Translations under genes and position numbers: made by a program
The notes under the pieces: model-generated
What the model saw: only the letters and a program-made list of their open reading frames with translations
The model's database searches: none
Told to the model about the DNA's origin: nothing
Source of the DNA: Symsagittifera roscoffensis
Taxonomy: Eukaryota > Xenacoelomorpha > Acoela > Convolutidae
Direction of reading: 5' to 3'
DNA length: 64,000 bases
NCBI RefSeq assembly: GCF_963678635.1
Contig: NC_087069.1
Span: 29,120,776-29,184,775 of the forward strand
In this document: one piece after another, positions 36,901 through 48,900 of the stretch
How positions within the stretch are numbered: the first letter of the stretch is position 1
Layout of the letters: every line of letters begins with the position of its first letter

Positions 36901-39900
36901 GAGCATCAAAACTACCTTTCATTTGAAACGACTGAAAATTAGGCCACTAAGCCGATAAAACATGAGCCGAAACTATTTGGACAGAGAAAAAACAATGAAA
37001 AAAAGAAGAAACTATACAAGCCAAGAAATCGCAAACAGCAGAAGTAATTCAAAACACTAAGAAAAACTACATTATAAATTGCGCATAGCAAGAAAAACCA
37101 ATTCTCTGATGTGGCAACTAGGCCGATAAAATATCAGCAGACAAATAATAAGCCGACAATTTCTTTTTAACGTAATATTTCCCGTTTGAAAAAAAAAAAC
37201 AGGTCACGGACAGTTTCGAATCCAGGACCTTTGCAGTACCAGGCAAATTTGTTACCTCCAGGCTAAGTGGGCTGGGAACACTCAGAAGGTAACTCTAGAG
37301 ATGAGTCCAGAAGTACACTACTGATGAGTCCTGTGGACAAAGTTGTTTACGGGAAAAAGTCGAGTACCCGATTTCAATACCCTTGCTATCGCTAGGGTAA
37401 TTTCAATATTTTGGCAAAAAATAAAATATAGAAAAATAGTACTCTATAAACTAGTTCTTGCATGCAAAAACTTTTTGATTAGATCATCTGAACATCTTAA
37501 TTATTTTTGCCTCTGTCCAAATTTTTTGCACTGAATATAACTTTCCTCGGTGTCGTGAAGGTGTAGTCGGATCTGGCTATACTTCTGATTGAGAATAGGG
37601 TTGTGTTGCCGTCGAAGTTGGCGTAGCGTAGTTCTTCCTGTGATCTCACAGCTCGCTTTCTCAGATTGACGTTGTCAATGTTCGGTCTAAACATGTATCC
37701 TACACTAATTCCAAAACCAGACGTTGGCTTCTTGTTTTCTATTAAATCGAAATCGTAAAACTTTTGGGATCTTGTAACTATCCCCCCCCCCCCTATTTCG
37801 ATTTTCAGAAATTCAACTTTGTCGGCCACATTTTCATTAGCTTAAAACAATTTTCAGAACATACATATAGTAAAAATTTTTACGTGGGTATTATATAAAT
37901 AGTGAGTATTTGAGTAATAAATACGAACGCGCGAAAATGAAAACCCACTTAATTTTTGACATTTTTGAAACGCATATTTTATACAGAAATGGTTGTCAAA
38001 AAATACATGCATAGGGGGGATAGTTAACAAGGCCCAAAAGGGGGAAATAGTTAACAAGATCCAACTTTTCCATTTTAAAGATGTAACTGTTGTAGGTAAA
38101 AATTGATTGCTAACAATTCAAAGATATGCGAAAAAAAAACTTCAATGCGCAAACATCAATTTCAAGTTAATTGAAGTCATTGACAACTAGACCCAAAAAT
38201 GTACCCAACCCAAACAAAACAGAACTCTGATTATTTGATTATTGTACCTGAACTCGACAGAGTACTGGAAAAAAGAATTCGCGTGCGTGTCAATCTTTAT
38301 GTAGTTCACCAGCACATTCTGCTTCCTTCCAGCCCTTCCCATCTTCTCCGAGGGGTCAATGATGGAAATAGAGGACATTCCCTCTGTTAGTTCTGGAACT
38401 GGTGATCCGGATGAACCGGGTGAATGTGATGTGTTGGGGACTCTACTGCGGGTACCTAAATTATAATATCATCATAATCATCATCTGGGTATGGTTTTTC
38501 AGTCCTTCATAGACTCATAAGTGATTTATTTACATCCGTCTCCGGAAAGGTTGCTTAGATTGTTACTTAGTAATTTCATCAACTCCTTCTACTTAGCCAA
38601 TTTTCTTGTTGTACAATAGTTTATTCGTAGAGGGTCGCAAATAAGCAGTTGGGTAAGCTTTCTCACTAATAAAAACGCGTTTTCTAATGGGTTGAAAACT
38701 ATATCGCGATTTCTGGTCTTGTTAACAGAACAGCAACAGAAAAAGGGTTCTAGATTGTAAAAAAATACAAGTCAATTATGACCAAATAGAACCTGAGAAA
38801 ATTTGCTAATAGAACACTTTTTTGCTAGTTAGAAACATAGCCAACAGACGGTTCGAAACGAGTCAATTTGTTGGAAAAACCTCGTTTTTCGAAATTCAAA
38901 ATAAAAAAGATGACCTTCAAGCTCTTTGAAACTCAAGAACAACTTTTGATTGGCACACTTTTTGAAAGAAAAATTAATCCAAATGATAAAACCGATCAAT
39001 AGGTAAATTGTGTATTCAGCTTAGAAATCTGAAAACTAAATTCCACTTTCGAAGCTAGAAATCGATGACGTTTTTCGTCACCTTTACACTTTTGCTGTTC
39101 GATAGTGGAATAAGCCTTCTTTTTAAGAAAGGAAATGAACTGAACTTAAAAAGAAATCAAAAGTCAAACAGCGAAAAACGTAAATGTCTGAACTAGATTC
39201 ATCGACTTTTAATAAGCCCTTTTAATTTCGAGAAAACTTCTCATTGAATTTTTTTTGCTTAAATTAACAGAATTTGAAAAAAAACTGGATCGATGGGTAA
39301 GTTTTTAAATTCGCTGGGAATCTGAAAATCAATTTACTTTTTCAAAACTAGATTTCAACCATGTTTTTTGTGAATTTAACAAAGTAAATGAGCTTCGCCT
39401 TCCTTTTAACAAAGCAAAGAAATTATAAAGAAATCATAAGTCAAACCGCGAACAAGTAAGTTGGAGCGTGAAAAATTGTTAAGACTTACTGAAAAAAAAT
39501 TATCACGACCTATATAAGAGTCTGAACTCCGTACATCGACTCTTAAACAGAAAAGTTTTTTTCCACTCCCCGTTCCCCACATTTGAATTAATAGATTGCA
39601 AAAACTAATCAAACATCAATGTTATGCAATGAAACTTTGCATGGTGAACAAACCAAAAATCTTTTCTCCGTAGCTTACAGCGATTAAAATTACGCATTTA
39701 TTCAAAATAGTATGTAAATTATACTGGAGATAACCATTTCAAATGAGGGGTGGAAATGTAAACGCACCCTCTAGTGAATGGGGAGGAAATGGAGCAGATA
39801 ACCCGTTAAGAAAATTTAAACCAGTTTAATTGAACTATCGTTTTATTAAGTTTAGCGACGAATTTTTTATATCTTATCTACGTTGCATTCGCATCACTTG

Positions 39901-42900
39901 CAATTTAGCAAAACATACCATTGCAAGCTCGCAGAAAGAGGCAGACAAAATCTCTTAACCATATCAAATGAGGGGTGGAAATGTAAACGCACCCTCTAGT
40001 GAATGGGGAGGAAATGGAGCAGATAACCCGTTAAGAAAATTTAAACCAGTTTAATTGAACTATCGTTTTATTAAGTTTAGCGACGAATTTTTTAGGTAGA
40101 ACCTTTTGATATCCCTCGATTCCAATTTAATTTGAATGACTTCATTCATTTTCTGAGAGATCAGGAAACTACCCTGACAATTCAAAAGTAAAAATAAAAC
40201 ATATCAAACAAAGTTGGAAAAAGTTCAAAGAAAAAGGAAACTTGAATTTTCTACTTACGATTTTGCAAGAAAAAATTTATCACGTTTAAGAGACTTCAAG
40301 CCTCTTTTATAATTGACAATTTTTTTTCATAAAACTAACTCAATTAGAGAAAAAGGCTCAATAGTTATTTTCAAACCGTTGGTAATTCTGAAAAATAAAA
40401 TCCTCAAGAAAATGAAACCATTTCAAGTTTTTTTTGCAACATTTGAACTTTCGAAATGCGAGAGCCTAATCGTTTTCCTTTCAGCACATGAACTTGAACT
40501 GACATTGAAAAAATCAAATATCAGACTGCGAATATCAAGTTTGAGCGTTGCATGGCGAAGAAAATGATATAAATTGTAGGATTTCATACAAAACTCATCC
40601 GCCCGATTTTAAAGAAGAGAAAAGCATAAGCAAAAACAATTAACTAACTTCAAAAAAACTGGTCAAAAATTATGAAATCTGGATAACTTCAAACCCCAAT
40701 TTGTTTCTAGTATAAATTACATCCATATATGTTTAGTTCCAGCTCGCAATGAACCAAGAGATCGCGCAGGAAAAAAGTGAATCATCAGAAACAAGTATTA
40801 GTACTTGTCAGACAAGTTGTCTAAAACATGACTAGTAACAATTCAATGATACGTTTAAATACAGAAGTAAGAAAAACTGAAAAAAGCCGCGAATTAGTAA
40901 AACTTTCGCGAAGTGTCAAATTCGAACCTGCGATCTCCAGTCTCATGTTCTTACCTCTGGGCCACGTACGCTTAACGATCGACAAACACTTGCCACAAAT
41001 AAAACAGAGAACAGATGCTATGAAAAGTCCAATGCTACAGGTGGTGATTATAGCAAAAGTTCCATGAAAAGAGCACATTTATTTGCAGTTAGGTTGAGTT
41101 ATGTTGTAAAAAAGTAGGTTCATACTAATACACGGCGCTTGCTAGTGTAAACAACCAAAATATGATTGGAAAAAAAAACGATTTAGAAGTTTGATTAAAA
41201 AATGACTTGTTTCTGATAAAAAAAACCATAACGACCTATAAAAGAGAAAACCACTTTGCTCATTTACAATTCAAAAGAAACGTCCGCGCAGAAAGTTTAA
41301 AACAATGGTTTATGAAAACTTGAAGTCCCGAACCGGTTATTGTTCAACTAGCATAAAACGACCCATGATATCTTATCTACGTTGCATTCGCATCACTTGC
41401 AATTTAGCAAAACATACCATTGCAAGCTCGCAGAAAGAGGCAGACAAAATCTCTGGGTCGGAAAAATAATATAAACAAAATTATCGAAAAAAAAAATGCA
41501 GTAAAATTCTCATGCGTTTGTCTCGAATGGAGTTCAATTTGGGCAAAATATGTTGATACACAACTGCCAGCGTTGGATTGGCACTAATGCAAAAATTACC
41601 AGGCGAACACTAAGCCGACAATACTTAAGTATATGTCAGTTAAGCTCAAAACAAACTTTACAGAAGAATTTTGAGCCCTCAACCCCGAAACATATAAACA
41701 TAAAAATCTGTATGCGCTTAAATTCTAAAGAGAGACCAAGCCGAAACCATTGAAGCCGAATAAACCTTTCAAGCAAAAAAAAAACGTTTAATAAAGCCAA
41801 CAAAAAAGTGGAAAAGTATCAATGAACTCAACGAAAGAGAAACTTCAATTTTTACATGAAAGGGGAAGCTCAGCTTCGCACCACTTGCGATATAAATATG
41901 AATGACTATGAAAATGGAACGGAAAAAATTCAAAAAAACCTGTCTATGTAAGTTGCAACAGAAGCCTAAAATATCCGACACAAAAATGCATGCACCATTA
42001 AAAACTCTGCAATGAGCTTTGTGAATGCTATACAAAAGCTACAAAATGTCAAACAATTTAACAAATCGAGCTGGTAAAATAAGAGGCCACTCAGTTGGTA
42101 TTAATTGAGCCGAAATTTTTCAAGTCGATGAGAGACGAAAAAAATGAAATTTAAAAAAATCGAGCTGGTAAAAAGAACATAGCCAAGCGAAGATTGGAAA
42201 AGAGTAATGAACGCAAGTAAGTGTTAAAAAACACTGCTTTGTTGAAAAATCTCAACTTTCGAATTTCAAAAAAATAGATGCCCCTTAAGCTCTTTGAATT
42301 TCTAGAACGATTTATGATTGGCACTTTTTGAACCAACTTGAAGAAACTAGATGAACATGTTAAATTTTTAGTCCGCTGAAATCTAATTCCATTTTCGAAA
42401 CTAGAAAGTCCACGAATTTTCGCGCTATTCGCACGTTCATATTTGAAGAGTGCTATTTACGTCACTTTCAGCAGATGAATTTCGATTGAACTCAAAAAAT
42501 GCATATATACCTAAGTGCATCAATATTTTAAGACTCTTTCCTGAAAAAAAATCAGTAAGACCTATATCAGAGTCTTCTAAAAAAATCAGCAAGACCTATA
42601 TAAGAGTCTTTAAGAGCTATATAAAAAAATTGGCCGGATTTTTAAAATGCTAAACATTTTAAGCTGTAAATAAAACACTACAGTGAAAATTATTTACAGC
42701 TTAAACAAACATTGCTTAGATGAGGCAACTAAGCCGACAAAACATAAGCCGACAAAAAATAGGCCGAAATTTTTTAGAACCAGAACATTTACTTTTTGAA
42801 AAAAAAGCTGATCTTGGTCAGATTCAAATCCAGGATCTTTGCCGCCCCATGCGTATTCGCTACCACCAGGCTAAAGGTTCGAGAGACACTACAAAATCCG

Positions 42901-45900
42901 AATTCATTATAAAGCAAGGTACTACTATGAGTCCAATGAATCATGTAGAAAAAATGTTTACGGGAAAAAAGTCTAGAAACCGGTTGCAATACCCTTGCTA
43001 TTGCAAGGGCAAAAGATTTTTTCAAGTATCGAAGACAAAAAATTACATCACGTTGCAGATCTTTGAGTTTCAAGGATCTTCGACGATTTCAACTTTTTCC
43101 TAAATTTTTTCGCATTTTAGCTTTCGTATTTAGTCTTGACAAGCTGTAGCCACCACGGTAACTTAACTATTAGGGGTGGGTGAAAAAAGAAAAAAGAGTC
43201 CAGAGCTCAATATTAGTGTAAAAGTGACTAAGAAAATTAACCACTTTTAACCCGCTTTTTTCGGTGTGCCGTTGGAACGACCAAATAGGGGTCATTGTAC
43301 GCTGCTATTTCTGAATCGCTTTGCCCACTTGGTTGTCGAAATCTGCCAAATCCTGTTCTAGCTCTTGAACAGTGTATGTGGGTTGATTGAAGTGTAAAAA
43401 AAGATCCACGTTATATCCCCCTGCGCTTCTATAGCTTCAGCCAAATCCTCCCTACCTTTATCGATGGGAGTGACCACGTCTACGTCGTATTCGCCCCAGT
43501 CAGTCGTGCGCACAATTTCCCTTATAAACATATCCTCACACAGACGTTTATGTCCAAAAGGACTAGTAGTTTAAAAAAAGTATATGTCTGATTAGATGAA
43601 ATCCTTGTTTGCTCAGTATAATAGCTCGTTTCTTTCCAGGACTCGTTTTTGGATTGATTACAATGTTGTATTCTCTTTCGAATTTATTGAGGTTTGGGAT
43701 ACTGACACTCAAATTACCGTTTACTACATTGAGCAAGCATTCACAAACAACTGATATTATTTGACTATTTGATGTTTATTTTTCTAATAAAGCCTCGTAG
43801 TTGAGTTGGATTCAAGTGCTGCAGAATAAATAATCTTTTCGCGTTCATTTGTGATGAGTGTCACTTCTGCCTAATCGAATGGTAAATAGAATATTGACAG
43901 TCCAGGTGGTATTATGTCTGAACAGCATCTGAGACAGTCTAATGTTCGAGGATCTAAATCTTTTAATAGACGTCCAAAGCTGTCCCTTGTAGCCAGTTCA
44001 TACAAATGTCGTATAGATTTATGTGCATTTAGTTGCCTTCCGAGGTGAACAAGTTGCTGAATTTTAAGAATTGATTTGAATAAAATGCTGTGAGATGTGT
44101 TCCAATCAACAGTTAGTGACCATCGGCTTGGTTGGAATAAATAATCTTTAACATAAATAACATCTAAGCCTTTCTGTCTTCCTGCTGTTGCTGTTTAACG
44201 AAATCTGTATCATTGTATATTTCTTAGCATTAGTCATCAAACATTAACAGAATGTTTTCAATGTTTCTCAATCGATCAAATTCATCAAACTCAACAAATT
44301 TTAATTGAATTCTGCGAGCGTTTAACTCGTCCCTAACTATAGATTGAATATCTTTGTAAAAAATAGCACTCTTTCAAATTTGGGATAAAATGTTCTTGTC
44401 AATAGTTTGAAAATGAACTCTGTTTTTCCGGATCATGAAGGTCCTACAACTGCCATAAACAGTCTTGTGGACGTATCAATAATTTAATTCGTATCCTTGG
44501 GTTTGGTAGCACCTACCCAACTAAACTAGAAACTATTGAAAATCAAACTGACGTTTCTTCACAGCTTATTTGCGTCGAAGAAAGTTTATAGATACAAAAA
44601 GTAAGTAAAATGAAAATTAAACTAATTTGAGACATTAAAAGCCCCTTGTGATCTGTTGACCGTAATATCATTACATAACTTCCAATAGTTTTTCGGTGTT
44701 TGTTTGATCATAAACAAATCGGTGACTGTAGTCGCATCAGGCTCATCCATTGCTTATTCAGACATTCAGCTGTTCAATTTCATTTTCTCTATCTGGTTCT
44801 CTCTGACTCTCTCTCTATGTATAACATTTGTTTCTTAATGAGAAAGAAAATGTGTTTTTGTTATAAAATATATATTACCTATACTTCTGAACAAAAAAAA
44901 TCTCGTATCGAGTATAACATGTGAAGTCATTGGTTATGTCATTGTCACTTCCATGCATTTCCACAACTTAATTGGCTGGTACGTTTTCAGTTTTTGCATG
45001 AAATACAACTTTCTTTACAGAATTCTCTTTTACTAATTTCTGAACTTCCTTAGGTAGGTCACTGCTGCGAAGATCCATTTGAATTCCGGGTTGACGTTTG
45101 GGGGCTAAGACTAGCCTGGGAAGACATACTCCTCGTTTGTTGGCTAACATTTTGAGAATACAAGTATCGTTGAATATAGATGAATTGTCAATGACAAGAA
45201 AAAATTTCTTAAAATAGTCAATTCTTCTTCTGATAGTGTAATTTGTTCTTTCCGCTGCAAAACCTGACCTCGGCAATTTATTTGATCTGTTCTAGTCAAA
45301 CTTATTTTGATATCACTCTCTTGTGTGATCCAAGCCAAGAACACTAAATTTGGAGATAGGTACATCTCCGCGTTTGCTAGTCCTTGGTTTTTTTCAGGGC
45401 ACATTGATTCCTGGAGTTGTAATGATGTATATCTCTATTGCAAGATGGATAATTCTTGAAATGTAAGTTTTCAATACTCGGGCAACCCAATTCATTAAAG
45501 ATTCTCAACTTTTCGATCCAAGTACTTCGCAAGAAGTTCAGTCTTTTCTTTTCCTTCACATTTTTACTTTGAAAAATCTGATTGAGGTTTAAATTTAAAC
45601 AATCTCCGCTTTCCCAGGGAATTCCGTTCCAGTAATTTGTTAGCCAGTTGTACGCCTTTTGCTCAGCTTTGGGTAGTGAGTTTAAAAGAACTGGAGGTAA
45701 AAAAAGAGAGTCGATATAATCAGAAGTTGTAATTGCTAATTCTTTTACTATAAAGGTCCTTTTTTACAGCAAAATCCTTCCAAATCTATCACGACTGATC
45801 GTTCACTCACCAATCTAATAATTGATGAGAGTTCTGGTCTGCTTAGTTTGACGAATAAACAGTAAGTAAAACCGCTCAAATGACCAATCAGACTGCGGTT

Positions 45901-48900
45901 ATACTTCCAGGGTAGCATATAGCAGGAACTGAAACCCGTGTTGTAAACTTCGTGAACAACACCTGCAGCATTTTGAAAAATTGCATGCAGACGTAATATT
46001 TTTGAATCTTCTAAGTAGTGTCCAAGAACACCTCCATATGGTCTAAGTTTGATGGCTACGTCATAATTTGAACCATTTTCACTAGAAAAAAAAAACAGAA
46101 CATGCAGCCAGAAAGTAATTTCGACGGTCAGAATTTTCCGGATAGATTTTTTCAGTCAAATAAATCTCATGGATGATTTCCAAGTCCGTTCAGGTAACTC
46201 TACGCTTTTCCAATTTCATTTGTTATTTTTTTCCAACACTATTTGAACCTGCTGAACTTCACGAGGGTGGAAGTAAAAGTAACCTCGTAGATACCAACTG
46301 CTGATATCTATAACTCGGTCATACAAATTTTAAAAAATCATCAGCATTCGACAAATCAATCGTTTTTTTTAAGTTTATGTTTCGCATAGATACACCAAAA
46401 TTCCGAATCAAACTTGAAATTTCTAGACTGGTTGAAAATAACACGCAGTTGAAAGAACAATTTTTTGTCAGTGTTTTCGGGATAAGCGTAATTAAAATTC
46501 AAAAAAAATTAGGAAAAGTTTGTAAACCATCAGCTTCCGAAACATATTGTTCCAAAAGCTTTTATATTACGAATAACTTCTTGCGGGTTAAAATTTCTCA
46601 TTCGCTTGTTTTAGATGTCAGCATATTGCCAGGTCATAATTATATTCGGTAGACTGATACTCCTCAATATTCGAATTGAGGAGGTGCATATCAGATTCAA
46701 GTCTGGTGCTGCTCCTGACTCTCTAGTGGTGAAGGAGCTCTGGCTCAAACCACACCACTGGGCTAAGGGGAAAACGGAGAAATTTGAACTGTTAAAGTCA
46801 AGGGAAAACATGCACCTACCAAAACTTAATTCCATTCCCGTTTCCATAGAGTGCCCGGAAAAGGACCAATTTTAACCACCATTAAAACATGTGTGCCCGA
46901 AAAAGTAGGAGATTTAACCCCTTTGGGGGTTAAAAGTGGTCATTGCAACGGCACACCGAAAAAAAGGGGGTTAAAAGTCGTCATTTTCTTAGCCACTTTA
47001 ACACTGCTACTCAGCTCCACACACTGCTATTACTCTGAAAACACATTCCCAAATACGGATTAATCATTGAAAAAACTATTTTACAGCCAAAGTTTTGTTT
47101 TAGCATCCTTTGATCTACTTCTGATCAAATTCAAACCTAGTAAAAGCTTTCGTAGTCCTGTCGTTATCCAAAACTACCTATTTCTGACTCAGCTGACGGC
47201 CGAGTGTTGACTGGACCACTGCCGCTGTTCGATTGGCTTCCAGTTCCAGTGCTAGTCCCTCCGACTGGTCCACTTCTTGGGTGTTTCCGGCCACTGATTC
47301 CGCCCCGACTTGACTCTGGTTCGAGTACTGCACGCGATGTCAATGTCTCGGGTACTGCACGCAATCTCGGAGCCTAAAATACTCTATGTAAAAAACTTAC
47401 CGACCAAAAATTAAACTCAATTGAGGGTGAAAAGCAAAAGAACCCAGAACTGTAATTTTTTTTTTTTCAAAACGATATTCAGTTAAACGATTAAACACGG
47501 TAGTAAGTATTGCTTACATTTGATGGTCCGGACAAATTGGATTGAGAGTCAACCCCAGATGAAGCTCCCTCGCCAGCTAGCCTAGCCTCCAAAATTCGCT
47601 GCAAACGTTCCCGTTGACCCATTGCTGAAGGAGTGCTTGTAGAGACAACATGAGCAACCCTTTCTAGCTGCTGAGGAGAATCGTTGGCGGGCACTTGTTG
47701 AATATCTCTTGTTTCGCTCGAGCTTTGCCCCTAAAACAAGAAAAGTAGTCGGCTAATTAATTTATACTAGCGTGTAGGTGTAACGCACCTCCGGTGCTTC
47801 AACTTTTTGACAACTCATATAAAACCGCAAATATCGGAAATAAGATCATCATACATTGAGTGTACTCTTGCAGCACCCAATTACAATTTAAAGTTTTGTA
47901 AAACCATGAAAGTTTGAAAGTCATAAAAGTTTTTTGATACAAAAGTTCATTGGAAAACAATAAAATGACATAAAAAACGTTAAATCTTGGAAACTAAAAG
48001 CAATTGAGCAGTCGCACTTGGACGCAAGAATTGCAACTCTTGAGAGTACTCTCAAGGTAACCAACTAGAGTTAGGAATTTCAAATTTTGAGAAACTTCAG
48101 TTTTAAGTTTTCTAAAGAAATTTTTTGAAAGCAACCCCTGGCAAGACTCTGACAGCTCCAAGTACAGGGCTAGAACTTTCAAACTTTAAAGAAAATAATT
48201 TTAAATTTCAGTTTTCTGAAAAATTTTAGAAAAAAAATACAGAAAACGTCATATCCCGAAAACTACAAAGATTTGAGCAGTCATAATTTGAGAAAAGATT
48301 TGCAAGCCCTGGGAGTACCCTGACAGAGTCGCACTATACAGATGGGAAATTCAAATTTTGTTAAGTTTATATATCTACGTGCTTTGAACAATTTAATTTT
48401 AAAAAACGTCACATCTCGTAAACTAAGAGCATTTGAGCAGTCTCATTATGACAAAAGATTTGCAACTTAGAACTCCTGAAAACACTCACAGTACTTAACT
48501 TCAAGGCTGACAATTTCAAACTTTCTGAATATGTTTAAAACTTTTGTGAAAAACATAACTCGTAAAAAACGTCATATCTCGAAAACAGCGTCAAAATTTT
48601 TGAATTCTCTCAAATCTAAGTTTTCTGAAAAATGGAGCAGTCATAATTGGAGGCCGAATTTGCAACCCTGCAGGAAACCCTGGCAGCATAACACTATTGG
48701 CTCTCTAATTTTAAACGTCAGAGTTCAAACTGGGAAATCGAAAAAAAGTTCTCAACCTTTGCATTATACGATTTAGCTTACACGTGAAAAGATTCTTTCG
48801 TTAAACATGCATAAAAAATACGCTAAAGCGTAAACATGGCAAGATAGTGAAGCCTACATTTAAATGTATAATAGATATAGATAGATAGATTTGTATAAAA

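Larger units (their letters stand above)
35908..37541 (-). other. piwi intron 5 (boundary at exon 5 uncertain)
   Basis: Mostly a family C element (36360-37400) with its tRNA-like module and hairpin. The exon 5 side is uncertain because of the phase conflict. Confidence 0.7.
41860..43012 (+). repeat. family C element, copy 5, with a family A copy inside
   Basis: The left end cttcgcaccacttgcgat (41873) and the right end gtctagaaaccggttgcaa plus hairpin (tacccttgc / gcaagggca, 42990-43011) bracket a family A copy (42165-42650) and the block aagccgacaaaacataagcc (42731). Confidence 0.6.
43203..47017 (-). mobile_element. Polinton/Maverick-like remnant bounded by inverted repeats
   Basis: Inverted repeats of ~75 bases lie at 43203-43276 and 46943-47017; both contain cggtgtgccgttg and acttttaaccc-type sequence. 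Between them, minus-strand pseudogene pieces include a packaging-ATPase-like protein and unassigned proteins. Intact Polintons are 15-25 kb and also carry polymerase B, integrase, protease and capsid genes. None of those is recognised here, so this is an internally deleted, decayed copy of a virus-like DNA transposon. Confidence 0.7.
38456..47177 (-). other. piwi intron 3
   Basis: The largest intron (8.7 kb). From its 3' end it holds family A copies (38828-39545, 40255-40575), a templated duplication (39731-40094), a tRNA-like module (40908), a family C element (41860-43012) and a Polinton-like remnant (43203-47017). Confidence 0.8.

Noticed and set aside
37700-37829. Open frame upstream of piwi exon 5 (with GGGG run)
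   Set aside because: It includes the C-run of intron 4; the acceptor at 37687 and the phase from exon 4 exclude it.
42720-43103. 127-codon plus-strand frame
   Set aside because: It spans the tRNA-like module and hairpin of family C and has no protein signature.
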